Shown: positions 1 to 7,808, counted from the first letter of the stretch. The stretch is 25,078 nucleotides of DNA from CAISDH01 sp964398805 (GCA_964398805.1 CAYNNI010000054.1:1-25078), one strand, 5' to 3'. Made by a program: numbers and translations. The notes: generated from the sequence alone by a model not told the origin.

Positions 1-2
1 AG

Positions 3-281
3 AGCAAAGAGACCCAAGAGATAGAGAGAAAGGAGTCTTTCCATAGCAACCAAGAAATATCTAAGCAGATGTGCGGTTTGGCTAACGTTTATGGTGGTGT
101 TATACTACTAGGAGTTACCAGCAAAGGAGAAGTTGTAGGCATACCTAAAAGTGAGCTTGATGAGACGCAGCAAAGGCTATCGTCTGCTGCACAGGCGGTG
201 ACACCACCTATATTGCCATCAATAGAAGTGCACGAAATAGATAACAAATTCGTTATAGTCACAACAATTCAACGCGAATGA
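3..281 (+). CDS. AlbA_2/Schlafen-type DNA-binding domain protein, 5'-partial and C-terminally truncated
   Basis: The reading frame is open from the left edge (codons start at position 3) and ends at TGA 279-281. Its 92 visible residues match the AlbA_2 (divergent AAA_4, Schlafen-like) pattern: an ETQEIERKES start, then ANVYGGVILLGVTSKGEVVG as the usual nucleic-acid/NTP-associated core, then a PPILPSIEVHEIDNKFVIV strand pair. The family normally continues with a conserved KP-containing stretch and a YxRxG motif. Here the frame stops just before it. Shifting by +1 at the end reads NEEKPLSRICK, which looks like the expected continuation, so a frameshift near 275-280 is likely. That frame then runs straight into tRNA sequence (311-335). 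Such proteins are common on accessory elements as helicase-like regulators. The base composition is richer in A+T than the downstream genes. The function of this copy is unknown and it may be dead. Confidence 0.7.
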   Translation, partial: SKETQEIERKESFHSNQEISKQMCGLANVYGGVILLGVTSKGEVVGIPKSELDETQQRLSSAAQAVTPPILPSIEVHEIDNKFVIVTTIQRE

Positions 282-310
282 AGAAAAACCGCTATCCCGA
301 ATCTGCAAAC

Positions 311-335
311 CTGGGTTCAAATCCCAGCAACCCCA
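311..335 (+). tRNA. tRNA 3'-end fragment (T arm plus 3' acceptor strand), probable att site
   Basis: CTGGG (311-315), loop TTCAAAT (316-322) and CCCAG (323-327) form a perfect 5-bp T stem with a classical seven-base T loop. They are followed by a seven-base acceptor strand CAACCCC (328-334) and a discriminator A (335). No matching 5' acceptor (GGGGTTG), D arm or anticodon arm lies upstream in the window; that space is occupied by the AlbA_2 gene. A bare tRNA 3' end is what integration at a tRNA gene leaves at the far side of an element. Alternatives are the 3' piece of an intron-containing or split tRNA whose other part lies to the left. The amino-acid identity cannot be told. Confidence 0.55.
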
Positions 336-347
336 AGTGATGTTAAC

Positions 348-956
348 ATGGACAGAACCCCGAGACTGGAACGCGGCACCTTAAACAAGGACAGCAAGGA
401 GATAGAAATCAAGGTCCGGATAGAGCATCCTGAGGTGCTGGAAGCTTTCCTGAAGAAGAATGCAAAGCCGGCAGGCGATTACCGCCAGATAGACGAGTAC
501 TTCACCCCCGCCCACAGGGACTTCCTTGCCAGGGAGCCCATCAAGGAATGGCTGAGGCTCAGGAGCGAGCCCGGCAGGTACACGGTCAACTACAAGAACT
601 TCTATTACAACAAGGAGGGCAAGACCACAGAAGCTGACGAGTTCGAGACGCAGGTGAGCGACGTCGATATCATGCGTCGCATCTTCCGCGCGCTGGACCT
701 GAAGCCAATCGTCATCGTAGACAAGACGCGGCATTCCTGGCTGTATGGCGACTACGAGATAAGCATAGACCACGTTTCGGGCATCGGCACCTTCATCGAG
801 ATAGAATCTAAGAGAACTGGAAAGGACTCGAAGAAGATAACTGCGGGCATGATGGCCTTCCTCAGGGGCATGAAAGTAGGGAAAATAGAGAGAGATTACC
901 AGGGATACGCCTTCCTCAAACTGTTCCCCGAAAGATCTAAGTTTTCCAAGAACTAG
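348..956 (+). CDS. CYTH domain protein (CyaB / class IV adenylate cyclase-like)
   Basis: The protein has 202 residues. The ExExK signature of CYTH triphosphate tunnel enzymes is present as EIEIK (E18, E20, K22). Further family features follow: WLRLRSE, VNYKNFYYNKEG, DEFETQV (the central acidic strand), DKTRHSW, and SIDHVSGIGTFIEIE (the final acidic strand and IE pair). This layout is that of the CyaB/thiamine-triphosphatase branch, whose members bind a triphosphate and divalent metal inside a beta tunnel. The substrate (ATP, ThTP or inorganic triphosphate) cannot be deduced from the sequence. The ATG start lies 12 nt after the tRNA fragment. The first ~15 residues precede the conserved core and may be an over-extension, but no closer in-frame ATG precedes the motif. 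The gene is intact and compositionally like its right-hand neighbours, so it belongs to the chromosomal side of the boundary. Confidence 0.85.
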   Translation: MDRTPRLERGTLNKDSKEIEIKVRIEHPEVLEAFLKKNAKPAGDYRQIDEYFTPAHRDFLAREPIKEWLRLRSEPGRYTVNYKNFYYNKEGKTTEADEFETQVSDVDIMRRIFRALDLKPIVIVDKTRHSWLYGDYEISIDHVSGIGTFIEIESKRTGKDSKKITAGMMAFLRGMKVGKIERDYQGYAFLKLFPERSKFSKN

Positions 957-977
957 TCGGAAATCACAAGCTTATTA

Positions 978-988
978 TTTTTTTATAG
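978..988 (+). promoter_or_regulatory. TATA-like box upstream of deoxyhypusine synthase
   Basis: A T-rich run ending in TTTATAG lies between the CYTH and deoxyhypusine synthase genes. Transcription would start near 1010-1013, leaving about 60 nt before the ATG at 1071. A GTG at 1011 sits exactly at the expected start point and opens a 17-codon frame that ends at TAG 1062-1064. The T run could also serve as a terminator for the CYTH gene. Confidence 0.4.
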
Positions 989-1070
989 ACAAAAGGGTCT
1001 TGTTAAACTTGTGCCCTTTCTTTCAAGCGCCTGCAGAGTGCGCTTCTGTGACATCGACAGGTAGAAAGCA

Positions 1071-2015
1071 ATGGAATATGTTCAAGATTTCAAATGGAAG
1101 CGCGGGATGAGCGTAGACGCGCTGGTGGATGGCTATGGAGGCCTCGGATTCCAGAGCGCGGAGCTTGAGAAAGCAGCAAAGATACTTGTAAAGATGAAGG
1201 AAAGCGGGGCAAAAATATTCCTCACCTTCACGTCGAACATGGTGACTTCGGGCCTCAGGGGGTTCTTCGCCCAGGTTATCCGCCTGAGGATGGCCGACGC
1301 CATAGTAACGACCGTCGGGTCCATAGAAGAAGACCTGATGAAGGCGCACGGCGAGAAGTTCCCGATAGGCGACTTCCATTCTGACGACACCGCGCTGCAC
1401 GAAGAGGGCACCAACAGGGTGGGAAACATATTCATAACCAATTCCAGCTATGAGAAATTCGAGGGGCTGATGCGCGGCGTCTTCAGCGACCTCTACAAGA
1501 AGCAGCACAGGTGGCCCGTCTCGGACATGCTCAGGGCCATAGGCCTGACGCTGAAAGACAAGGATTCGATACTTTACCAGGCGGCAAAGAACAGCATCCC
1601 GGTTTACTGCCCGGCGATAACCGACGGCGCCTTCGGCTTCCATGCCTTCATGTTCCAACAGGATCATCCGGACTTCGTCATAGACGTCGTGAAAGACTTC
1701 GGCAACATACTCCTCTACGTGAACCATGACGACCGGAAGGGCGTCATCGCGCTCGGGGGAAGCATCTCGAAGCACCATGCCCTGTTCGCGTGCCTGCTCA
1801 ACGGCGGCGCCAACTACGCGGTGTACATGACTACCGCGCACGAGACCTCGGGAAGCATGGGCGGCGCCACCACAGACGAGGCGAAAAGCTGGGGCAAGAT
1901 TGCTGAGAGCGATGACGTATGCACCGTCATAGGGGACGTGACGATAACGTTCCCGTTGGCGATGATAAAGGCGCTAGAAACTCTCGGAAAGAAGGGAGTC
2001 GTAAAAGGCGATTAG
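1071..2015 (+). CDS. dys: Deoxyhypusine synthase
   Basis: The enzyme moves the aminobutyl group of spermidine onto one lysine of translation factor aIF5A, the first step of hypusine formation. The 314-residue protein has the family's length and motifs: FTSNMVTSGLRGF near the N-terminus, DAIVTTVGSIEEDL (NAD/spermidine site), CPAITDGAFGFHAF, LGGSISKHHALFACLLNGGA, AHETSGSMGGATTDEA, and SWGKI near the C-terminus. The lysine of SWGKI (K276) corresponds to the catalytic imine-forming lysine of the human enzyme (K329). The ATG at 1071 places the first conserved segment (MSVDALVDGYGGLGF) at the usual distance. An in-frame TAG at 1062-1064 rules out any longer start. The stop codon directly abuts the GTG of the next gene, so the two are almost certainly co-transcribed and translationally coupled. 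That partner is a polyamine-type decarboxylase. Confidence 0.95.
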   Translation: MEYVQDFKWKRGMSVDALVDGYGGLGFQSAELEKAAKILVKMKESGAKIFLTFTSNMVTSGLRGFFAQVIRLRMADAIVTTVGSIEEDLMKAHGEKFPIGDFHSDDTALHEEGTNRVGNIFITNSSYEKFEGLMRGVFSDLYKKQHRWPVSDMLRAIGLTLKDKDSILYQAAKNSIPVYCPAITDGAFGFHAFMFQQDHPDFVIDVVKDFGNILLYVNHDDRKGVIALGGSISKHHALFACLLNGGANYAVYMTTAHETSGSMGGATTDEAKSWGKIAESDDVCTVIGDVTITFPLAMIKALETLGKKGVVKGD

Positions 2016-3047
2016 GTGCCCGAGGAATCCCGCTTCGTTTTGAGCAGGTCAAAGCTACTTAGGCAGTACAAAGCGATTTCAAGCCTTGTGGACAAGGTGT
2101 CTTACAGTTTCAAGACCAACCCAACAGTCGGCACCCTCCTAGAAAAGGCCACCAACTGCGATTTCGCAGTGCATTTCGGGAGGACGCTAGACCTGATAGA
2201 AGACAAAGGCAGGGTATGGTTTCTTGCCCTTGCGCTGAGCACAGCAAGCCTCGACCAGTTGCTCTCGGTTGGAGTGCGGTCCTTCATAATCGAGAACAGC
2301 AAGGACCTTGAGACCCTGCTGGACTATGCCAAAAGGCGCGGAGAGAAGATAAACTTGCTGCTTCGCATGCGCATGAAGGAACACACCGTAAAGACCGAGA
2401 GCCATTACGTCTACGGCATGTTCTCTTCTGAGATAAACGAGCTGATTCCAAAGCTTAAGGGCAACGAGAGCATAGGGCTGCTCGGGATCCATTTCCACAG
2501 GAGGACCGAAAACATAGGCGAATGGGAGATAAAGGATGAGCTGGCCGAGCTGCTAAGCCCAGAGACGATGGGCAGCATCGACATCCTCAACATCGGCGGC
2601 GGCATTCCGGTCGAGTACAAAAACTACAGCGTCCAGACCCTGCCGTACATATTCAGGAAGATAAAGGAGGCAAAGAAGTGGGCGAACTCGTACGGGGCGA
2701 AGCTGATGGCAGAACCTGGCAGGTTCATCTCGGCGCCGTGCATAGAGCTTCACAGCAGGATAATCGGCGTGGCGGGAAATACGGTTTTTGTAAATTGCTC
2801 GGTGTACAATTCGGCGATGGATACGATAGTGGACAACGTAAAGCTGCCCGTGAAAGGCGAATTGAAAAAGGGCAGAAGCTACCTGATAAAGGGCTGCACT
2901 CCCGATTCGAGAGACATTTTCAGGTACAGGGTGCATCTTAAGAGCGCAAAGGTCGGGGATCCCATAGTCTTCTCTAATGCAGGGGCTTACACATACACCA
3001 CCAACTTCTGCAACCTCCCGGCGCTGAAAACCGTGATAACCGCCTGA
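2016..3047 (+). CDS. Fold-type III PLP-dependent decarboxylase (ornithine/diaminopimelate/arginine decarboxylase family)
   Basis: The protein has 343 residues and starts with GTG immediately after the stop of deoxyhypusine synthase. Family landmarks in order: SYSFKTNP with the PLP lysine K33; GIHFHRRTEN, whose histidine would stack on PLP; the glycine-rich phosphate loop NIGGGIP; AEPGRFI (the EPGR phosphate clamp); a GCTPDSRDIF motif; and the C-terminal NAGAYTYTTNF. Classical ornithine decarboxylases read GPTCDS at the cross-subunit catalytic cysteine. Here the proline and cysteine have swapped places (GCTPDS), so substrate or mechanism may differ. At 343 residues it is shorter than most members (about 390-460). 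The tight pairing with deoxyhypusine synthase argues for a role in polyamine supply, such as ornithine, arginine or carboxyspermidine decarboxylation. The exact substrate is unknown. Confidence 0.85.
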   Translation: MPEESRFVLSRSKLLRQYKAISSLVDKVSYSFKTNPTVGTLLEKATNCDFAVHFGRTLDLIEDKGRVWFLALALSTASLDQLLSVGVRSFIIENSKDLETLLDYAKRRGEKINLLLRMRMKEHTVKTESHYVYGMFSSEINELIPKLKGNESIGLLGIHFHRRTENIGEWEIKDELAELLSPETMGSIDILNIGGGIPVEYKNYSVQTLPYIFRKIKEAKKWANSYGAKLMAEPGRFISAPCIELHSRIIGVAGNTVFVNCSVYNSAMDTIVDNVKLPVKGELKKGRSYLIKGCTPDSRDIFRYRVHLKSAKVGDPIVFSNAGAYTYTTNFCNLPALKTVITA

Positions 3048-3139
3048 CTCCCGGGCATCCGCTTCTTCTCAGCCCGTGCGAACAAGAAGAGTTAAAATCG
3101 GAAGCATCCAACACAACCCATACGCATCCGAATGATAAA

Positions 3140-4009
3140 ATGGCCTACTTGCTATCTGCAGCCTACATAACAAAAAGCATCTCCGGTGTGATACTCGGCG
3201 TCATCCAGGGAATAAGCGAATGGCTTCCAATAAGCAGCAAGACCCAGATAATAATAGCATCGAATTATCTCTTAAACCTGAACTTCCAGCAGGCTTACAC
3301 TTTCGGGCTTTTCATGGAAGTTGGCACCATACTTGCAGCAGCGATATACTTTAGAAATGAGCTGGCATCGCTTTCGAGGGCGTTGTTAGGCGCCGGCACC
3401 CTCCCGCAGAAGAGGCTTCTGGCATATGTGGTGGTGACCACAGTCATAACGGGCGTGATCGGCGCGCCTCTCTACCTGATAGCCGACTCAATAACGGGTG
3501 CGTCTGTGGGAATTCCGATGCTTGTGATTGGCATGGTCCTCATATTCGACGCGCTCCTGATAAGGCACTCGAGGAAAAGCCAGAAGAGTGCGCAGAACGG
3601 CAGGAGGTTCGAGGACCTCAAGCTAAGGGACTACCTTCTGGTGGGCGCGGCGCAGGGAATCGCGGCGCTTCCAGGAGTAAGCAGGTCCGGAATCACCACC
3701 AGCACCATGCTTCTGTTGGGCGTAAAGCCTGGCGAGGCCTTCAGGCTGTCCTTCCTGATAGGCATATTCGCCTCCACAGCCGCATTCCTGCTTACCTTGG
3801 TTGCCACGGGTGCGAACGTTTCCGCAGCTCTCGAAGGCATCGGGATTTACGGCCTAACGGTTGCAATGATAACGTCGACGCTGGTAAGCCTCCTCCTGAT
3901 AGACTTCCTGATTAAAATAGCGAGCAAGTCGAAGATCGTCTATCTCACCGCCGCTCTGGGTGTGATAGCTATCGCGAGCGGGTCGCTCTACCTTGCCTTC
4001 AGCCTATAG
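3140..4009 (+). CDS. uppP: UppP/BacA-type polyprenyl-diphosphate phosphatase
   Basis: This is an integral membrane protein of 289 residues with about eight hydrophobic segments. The first signature, GVIQGISEWLPISSKTQ, carries Q23 and E27 of the (E/Q)xxxE motif and the conserved SS. The second, PGVSRSGITTS (P178-S188), supplies the phosphate-binding serine and arginine. In bacteria the family removes a phosphate from undecaprenyl diphosphate. In an archaeon the natural substrate is presumably a dolichyl-type or other polyprenyl diphosphate used as a glycan carrier, which is inference. The ATG at 3140 is preceded by a weak TATA-like GTTAAAATC near 3091. The gene is convergent with the carbamate kinase gene, with only 4 bp between their stops. 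Confidence 0.9.
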   Translation: MAYLLSAAYITKSISGVILGVIQGISEWLPISSKTQIIIASNYLLNLNFQQAYTFGLFMEVGTILAAAIYFRNELASLSRALLGAGTLPQKRLLAYVVVTTVITGVIGAPLYLIADSITGASVGIPMLVIGMVLIFDALLIRHSRKSQKSAQNGRRFEDLKLRDYLLVGAAQGIAALPGVSRSGITTSTMLLLGVKPGEAFRLSFLIGIFASTAAFLLTLVATGANVSAALEGIGIYGLTVAMITSTLVSLLLIDFLIKIASKSKIVYLTAALGVIAIASGSLYLAFSL

Positions 4010-4013
4010 CGCT

Positions 4014-4934
4014 CTAGCGCACAACTTCCGTGCCGGAAGTTCCTTCGAGTATCGCGCTGATCTTAAACAGGTTTCCAATGAACGCTCGCTTTCCCCCCCT
4101 CCTAACAAACTCTGTGCAAGCCCGCAGCTTGGGCCTCATCGTGCCCTCCTCAAACGCGCTCAAATTGAGCTTGCCAGCCGCGATTCTCCTTATGGGTCCT
4201 GCCTTTCTCTTGTAGTCCCTATATACCAGATCGATATTGGTCAGTATCGCAAGGGTGTCCGCGCCGAGCGAGCTTGCCAAAAGCTGTGACGTAGCGTCCT
4301 TGTCTATCACGGCGTCCACGCCCCTGCATGCCCCGCGCTCAGCGACCACAGGTATCCCGCCGCCTCCAGCTGCAATCACGATTGCTTTCTCCGCGGCGAG
4401 CGCCCTTATCGCCTCCAGTTCCACCACCTCCAGCGGCGCCGGCGACGCAACAACTCTCCTGTATCGTCCGCGCTCCTCTACAAAGCGGAATCGGCCCCGT
4501 TTGAGCGCGTCCTCCAGTTGAGCTTTGGTGTAGAACGGCCCGATCGGCTTTGTGGGCTCATCAAAGGCAATGTCCCTGCGGTCAACGCGCACATGGCTGA
4601 GCACAACAACGACTTCCCTTTTCGTGCCCATCTTGTAAAGCTCGTGCATCAGCGCCATCTCCAGCATAGTTCCTATGATCGCCTGGGTCTCAGCGGTAAG
4701 GACATGCAACGGCATTCCAGGTATCTCTTTCTCTGCGAACCCATTCCGCAGGAGCTCATCCCCTACCTGGGGTCCGTTTCCATGGGTAATCACGATTCCG
4801 AGTTCTTTCCTCCTGAGCAGGGGCCTGAGGCTTCTCGCAAGCCTTGCCGCGTTGGCGTACTGCACTTCGAAGGTCGGTTTATCGCCAAAATCGAGCAGGG
4901 CGTTCCCGCCTATAGCAAGGACAAGCGTTTTCAC
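4014..4934 (-). CDS. arcC: Carbamate kinase
   Basis: The 306-residue protein carries the full set of amino-acid-kinase/carbamate-kinase motifs: AIGGNAL at the N-terminus, ITHGNGPQVGDELL, PTKPIGPFYT, RRVVASPAP, IAAGGGGIPVV, DKDATSQLLASSLGAD, FEEGTMRPK, and GTEVV at the C-terminus. The enzyme interconverts carbamoyl phosphate plus ADP with carbamate (ammonia and CO2) plus ATP. No ornithine carbamoyltransferase or arginine deiminase is nearby, so whether it makes ATP or carbamoyl phosphate here is open. The start is GTG (4934-4932). On the minus strand a TATA-like GTATTAAC centred near 4962 lies about 28 nt upstream, which fits a leaderless transcript. It shares the AT-rich intergenic region with the divergent HAD gene. 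Confidence 0.95.
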   Translation of the reverse strand: MKTLVLAIGGNALLDFGDKPTFEVQYANAARLARSLRPLLRRKELGIVITHGNGPQVGDELLRNGFAEKEIPGMPLHVLTAETQAIIGTMLEMALMHELYKMGTKREVVVVLSHVRVDRRDIAFDEPTKPIGPFYTKAQLEDALKRGRFRFVEERGRYRRVVASPAPLEVVELEAIRALAAEKAIVIAAGGGGIPVVAERGACRGVDAVIDKDATSQLLASSLGADTLAILTNIDLVYRDYKRKAGPIRRIAAGKLNLSAFEEGTMRPKLRACTEFVRRGGKRAFIGNLFKISAILEGTSGTEVVR

Positions 4935-4993
4935 GTTTGAAGCTTCGATAAAAAGAAGTTAATACTTATCGTGAGATTATCTGCCCTGATTAC

Positions 4994-5587
4994 TTGATAA
5001 AACTACTCATATTCGACATAGGCGGGGTGATAATAGACTTCACGGAGGCAGAGTACATATTCTACATATCCGACAAGCTCGGCCTCGACGTGAACGAGTT
5101 CGCAAAGACCTTGGACCCGATGATAGATCAGATGGAGCTCGGGAAGCTGAGGGCCAAAGAGGCGGAGTTCAGGCTGTCCTGGAAGTTCAAGATCCCCGAG
5201 GTGGACCTGGAGTGGGTCAGCGCATACAAAAAGCTGGCAAGGCTCAACAATTCGGTGGCGAGCATGGTGTCCCGGCTTTCAAGGAAATACCCCCTGGTTC
5301 TGCTGACCAACATCAGCGCGAGCAGGTATCTGGAGTCCCAAAAGCTTCTTCGAAACGTACGGCGCAAAAGGACGTTCACGTCATACCATCTTCATTTGAG
5401 GAAGCCGGATTCGAGGATATACCGCCATGTTCTAAAGACGATGCGCGTGAAGCCGCAGGAGGCTGTGTTCATAGACAACATGCTGGAGAACGTTTACGGA
5501 GCCAAGAGGGTGGGCATCAATGCCGTACTCTTCACCAGAGCGGCAAAACTTAAGAAAGACCTGGCGCATTTTGGCGTGCATCCGTAA
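4994..5587 (+). CDS. HAD-superfamily hydrolase (YihX-like, subfamily IA)
   Basis: The protein has 197 residues. Motif I is LLIFDIGGVIIDF, with the nucleophile D8 but glycine where most HADs have the second aspartate, as in the YihX-like FDLGNV group. Motif II is LLTNIS, motif III is the lysine of HLRKPDSRIY, and motif IV is VFIDNMLENVYGAKRVG. Between motifs I and II is a helical cap of the C1 type. The family contains small-molecule phosphatases (sugar phosphates, haloacids); the substrate is not deducible. The start is TTG at 4994. No ATG or GTG lies between the upstream stop and motif I, and TTG gives MIKLLIFD, the normal beginning. An AT-rich TATA-like stretch at 4957-4968 is about 30 nt upstream. 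The gene is divergent from carbamate kinase. Confidence 0.8.
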   Translation: MIKLLIFDIGGVIIDFTEAEYIFYISDKLGLDVNEFAKTLDPMIDQMELGKLRAKEAEFRLSWKFKIPEVDLEWVSAYKKLARLNNSVASMVSRLSRKYPLVLLTNISASRYLESQKLLRNVRRKRTFTSYHLHLRKPDSRIYRHVLKTMRVKPQEAVFIDNMLENVYGAKRVGINAVLFTRAAKLKKDLAHFGVHP

Positions 5588-5616
5588 GTCCCAGCAGACG
5601 CGCTGCAGACTGGGAA

Positions 5617-5644
5617 GGCTTAAAGAGATGAGTCACACATCTCT
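5617..5644 (+). promoter_or_regulatory. TATA-like box and 7-bp inverted repeat upstream of proS
   Basis: GGCTTAAAGAG (5617-5625) resembles an archaeal TATA box and would place the transcription start near 5648, about 30 nt before the proS ATG. A perfect inverted repeat AGAGATG/CATCTCT (5624-5630 and 5638-5644, 7-nt spacer) begins inside the box and runs to the start site. Its position suits a DNA operator rather than an RNA hairpin. No regulator is assigned. Confidence 0.35.
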
Positions 5645-5680
5645 GATTGTGCGCTTCCGTTCTGGGAGCGGCGTGTTTAG

Positions 5681-7135
5681 ATGGATAAAGGCGCTGAGAA
5701 AACAGGAATCACTGCGAAGAAGGCAGAAAACTTCGATGAATGGTACTCGCAGATCATAATCAAGTCTGGATTCGTGGATTACACAGCGGTCTCGGGCTGC
5801 CTCGCGTTCAGGCCTGACAGCTATTTCGCCTGGGAGTCGCTTCAGGCAGCAGTCGATGCTCTCTTCAAGAAGGAGGGGATCCAGAATACATACTTCCCGC
5901 TGCTCATACCAAAACGCCTTCTCGAGAAGGAGACTGAGCACATCGCGGGCTTTTCTCCGGAAGTGGCATGGGTGACCAAGACCGGAAACTCCGCACTTGC
6001 GGAGGAGCTCGCAATCAGGCCAACATCAGAGACCATAATGTACGAATGCATGGCAAGCTGGATCCAGTCATGGCGGGATCTGCCGATGAGGCTGAACCAG
6101 TGGAACTCTGTCCTGAGGTGGGAGTTCAAGCACCCTGTACCGTTGCTTAGGAGCAGGGAATTCCTCTGGAACGAGGGCCACAGCGTTTTTGCGTCACAGA
6201 AAGAGGCGGATTCAGAGCGCGACACCATACTGGGCATTTATCAGAAGATACTCAAGGATTACCTGGCGCTTCCCGGAATCGTGGGCATGAAATCCGATTC
6301 CGAGAAGTTTGCAGGGGCCGTTGCAAGCTACAGCATCGAGCATATGCTGCCGGACGGCAGGGCCATACAAGGGCCCGACTTCCACAGCGACGGCCAGAAC
6401 TTCTCGAAAGCCTTCGATATCCGCTTTGTCGACCGCGACGGTAAGCAGGAGTACGGCTATCAGAATACGTTCGCGATAACCACCCGCGAATTCGGAGTCA
6501 TGGTTGCGGTACACGGCGACGACAGGGGCCTCATAATCCCACCGAAGCTTGCGCGCCTGCAGGTGGTGATCGTGCCGATATACACCGACAAGAACAAAGA
6601 CGCTGTACTCAAGGAGGCGGAAAGGCTGTATTCCACAATAAAGGGCAGGTTCAGGGCATTCCTGGACGACCGCGACATTTACTCCCCCGGCTGGAAATTC
6701 AACGAGTGGGAACTCAAGGGGGTTCCGGTGAGGCTGGAGCTGGGAGAGCGCGACATAAGCGCCGGAAAAGCGATTGCAGTAAACAGGCTCACGCTAAAGA
6801 AGGAGGCGCTTTCCCTCAAAGACGCGGAGAGCGGCATAGCCGCGATCCTCGAGAGGATTCAGTCAGAGCTCTTCAAGAGCGCGGAGCAGCGCTTAATCTC
6901 CAGCATCCACCGGGTAAGCTCGTACGACGAGCTAAAGAAGGTGTCAAAATCAAAAGGAGGCTTTGCCCAGGCAGGATGGTGCGGCGATGCGTCATGCGAG
7001 CTGAAAGCCAAGGGCGAGACGGGCATGAAGATAACCAACATGCCTCTAGACGCCCAATCAAGGGCGAGGTCGCTGCGCTGCGTGGTGTGCGGAAAGCCTG
7101 CGAAGCACGTCGCGAATTTCGCAAAATCCTACTGA
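5681..7135 (+). CDS. proS: Prolyl-tRNA synthetase (archaeal/eukaryotic type)
   Basis: This class II synthetase charges tRNA-Pro. At 484 residues it has the short archaeal/eukaryote-like architecture without the bacterial editing insert. Visible landmarks are FDEWYSQIIIKSGFVDYTAVSGC at the N-terminus, motif 1 around YFAWESLQAAVDALFKKEG, IRPTSETIMY, motif 2 RWEFKHPVPLLRSREFLWNEGHS, and motif 3 with VAVHGDDRGLIIPPKLA. An anticodon-binding domain follows (VVIVPIYTDKNKD). The C-terminal zinc-binding domain typical of this type is intact, with C434, C439, C467 and C470, and the protein ends FAKSY. The ATG at 5681 is the only sensible start. The gene is convergent with the phosphoribosyltransferase, with 4 bp between the stops. 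Confidence 0.97.
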   Translation: MDKGAEKTGITAKKAENFDEWYSQIIIKSGFVDYTAVSGCLAFRPDSYFAWESLQAAVDALFKKEGIQNTYFPLLIPKRLLEKETEHIAGFSPEVAWVTKTGNSALAEELAIRPTSETIMYECMASWIQSWRDLPMRLNQWNSVLRWEFKHPVPLLRSREFLWNEGHSVFASQKEADSERDTILGIYQKILKDYLALPGIVGMKSDSEKFAGAVASYSIEHMLPDGRAIQGPDFHSDGQNFSKAFDIRFVDRDGKQEYGYQNTFAITTREFGVMVAVHGDDRGLIIPPKLARLQVVIVPIYTDKNKDAVLKEAERLYSTIKGRFRAFLDDRDIYSPGWKFNEWELKGVPVRLELGERDISAGKAIAVNRLTLKKEALSLKDAESGIAAILERIQSELFKSAEQRLISSIHRVSSYDELKKVSKSKGGFAQAGWCGDASCELKAKGETGMKITNMPLDAQSRARSLRCVVCGKPAKHVANFAKSY

Positions 7136-7139
7136 CGCG

Positions 7140-7808
7140 CTACTGTCTGCTCTTCCCGTCGGAGCCCGCAATCCCTCTCCTGCTTTCTTCTAGCAGTCTT
7201 AGAGCCTCACCATCGCTTACTTCCGGGAACTCTTCATAGGCCTGCCCCACGGCGTAGAAGAAGCCAGGGACGCTAAGGCAGATTATCCTGCCCACAATTC
7301 CGCGCAGCTGCTCCAGGACCTCGTTCGCTGCCACCGGGACTGCAACTGTCACCTCCTTTGGATTGTGCTTCTTAACAAAGGCGATTGCTGCAAGCATCGT
7401 GTATCCCGTCGCTATCCCATCATCCACCAATATTACGGACCTGCCTGATATCTGCAATTTCCTGCCCTTCCTGAAAAGCAGAACACGTCTCCTTATCTCT
7501 GCCTTTTCTTTCCTCACCGCCTCGGTCACGTACTTCTTCATCTCATCCGACGCGTTCTCCTCCTCCGCAAAATACGTACCGTCCTCCACGGCCGCGCCTA
7601 CGGCTGCCTCCGGATCCGACTCCGCCCCTATCTTCCTGGATATTATGACGTCCAGCTCCATTCCAAGTTGGTTTGCGATTTCGTGCCCAACTACCACGCC
7701 GCCCCTGGGAATTGCGAGCAGCAGCGGCTTCGTAAATTCTATTTTCCTAAGCTCCTCCGCAAGCAGCCTCCCCGCCTCCTCCCTGCTCCCAAATCCCTCA
7801 AACGACAC
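7140..7808 (-). CDS. Phosphoribosyltransferase family protein (COG1926-like)
   Basis: The protein has 222 residues. The PRPP-binding loop is VILVDDGIATGYT near residue 125, with the two acidic residues and TGxT of type I phosphoribosyltransferases. Upstream are AIPRGGVVVGHEIA, DVIISRKIGAESDPEAAVGA and a charged helical hood (EAVRKEKAEIRRRV); downstream is VTVAVPVAANEV. This arrangement matches the predicted phosphoribosyltransferases of the COG1926 type, often annotated only by fold. The acceptor base or other substrate is unknown. The start is GTG (7808-7806), giving MSFEGFGSREEAG. Immediately upstream, CGCTC/GAGCG (7810-7814 and 7825-7829) form an inverted repeat around GTTATAAAGT, possibly a TATA element with flanking operator arms. 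Confidence 0.85.
   Translation of the reverse strand: MSFEGFGSREEAGRLLAEELRKIEFTKPLLLAIPRGGVVVGHEIANQLGMELDVIISRKIGAESDPEAAVGAAVEDGTYFAEEENASDEMKKYVTEAVRKEKAEIRRRVLLFRKGRKLQISGRSVILVDDGIATGYTMLAAIAFVKKHNPKEVTVAVPVAANEVLEQLRGIVGRIICLSVPGFFYAVGQAYEEFPEVSDGEALRLLEESRRGIAGSDGKSRQ

Noticed and set aside
1023..1841. 272-codon minus-strand frame opposite deoxyhypusine synthase
   Set aside because: No motifs, and the plus-strand gene is certain.
5520..5759. 79-codon frame bridging the HAD and proS genes
   Set aside because: Overlaps both real genes in other frames, with no domain or ribosome-binding site.
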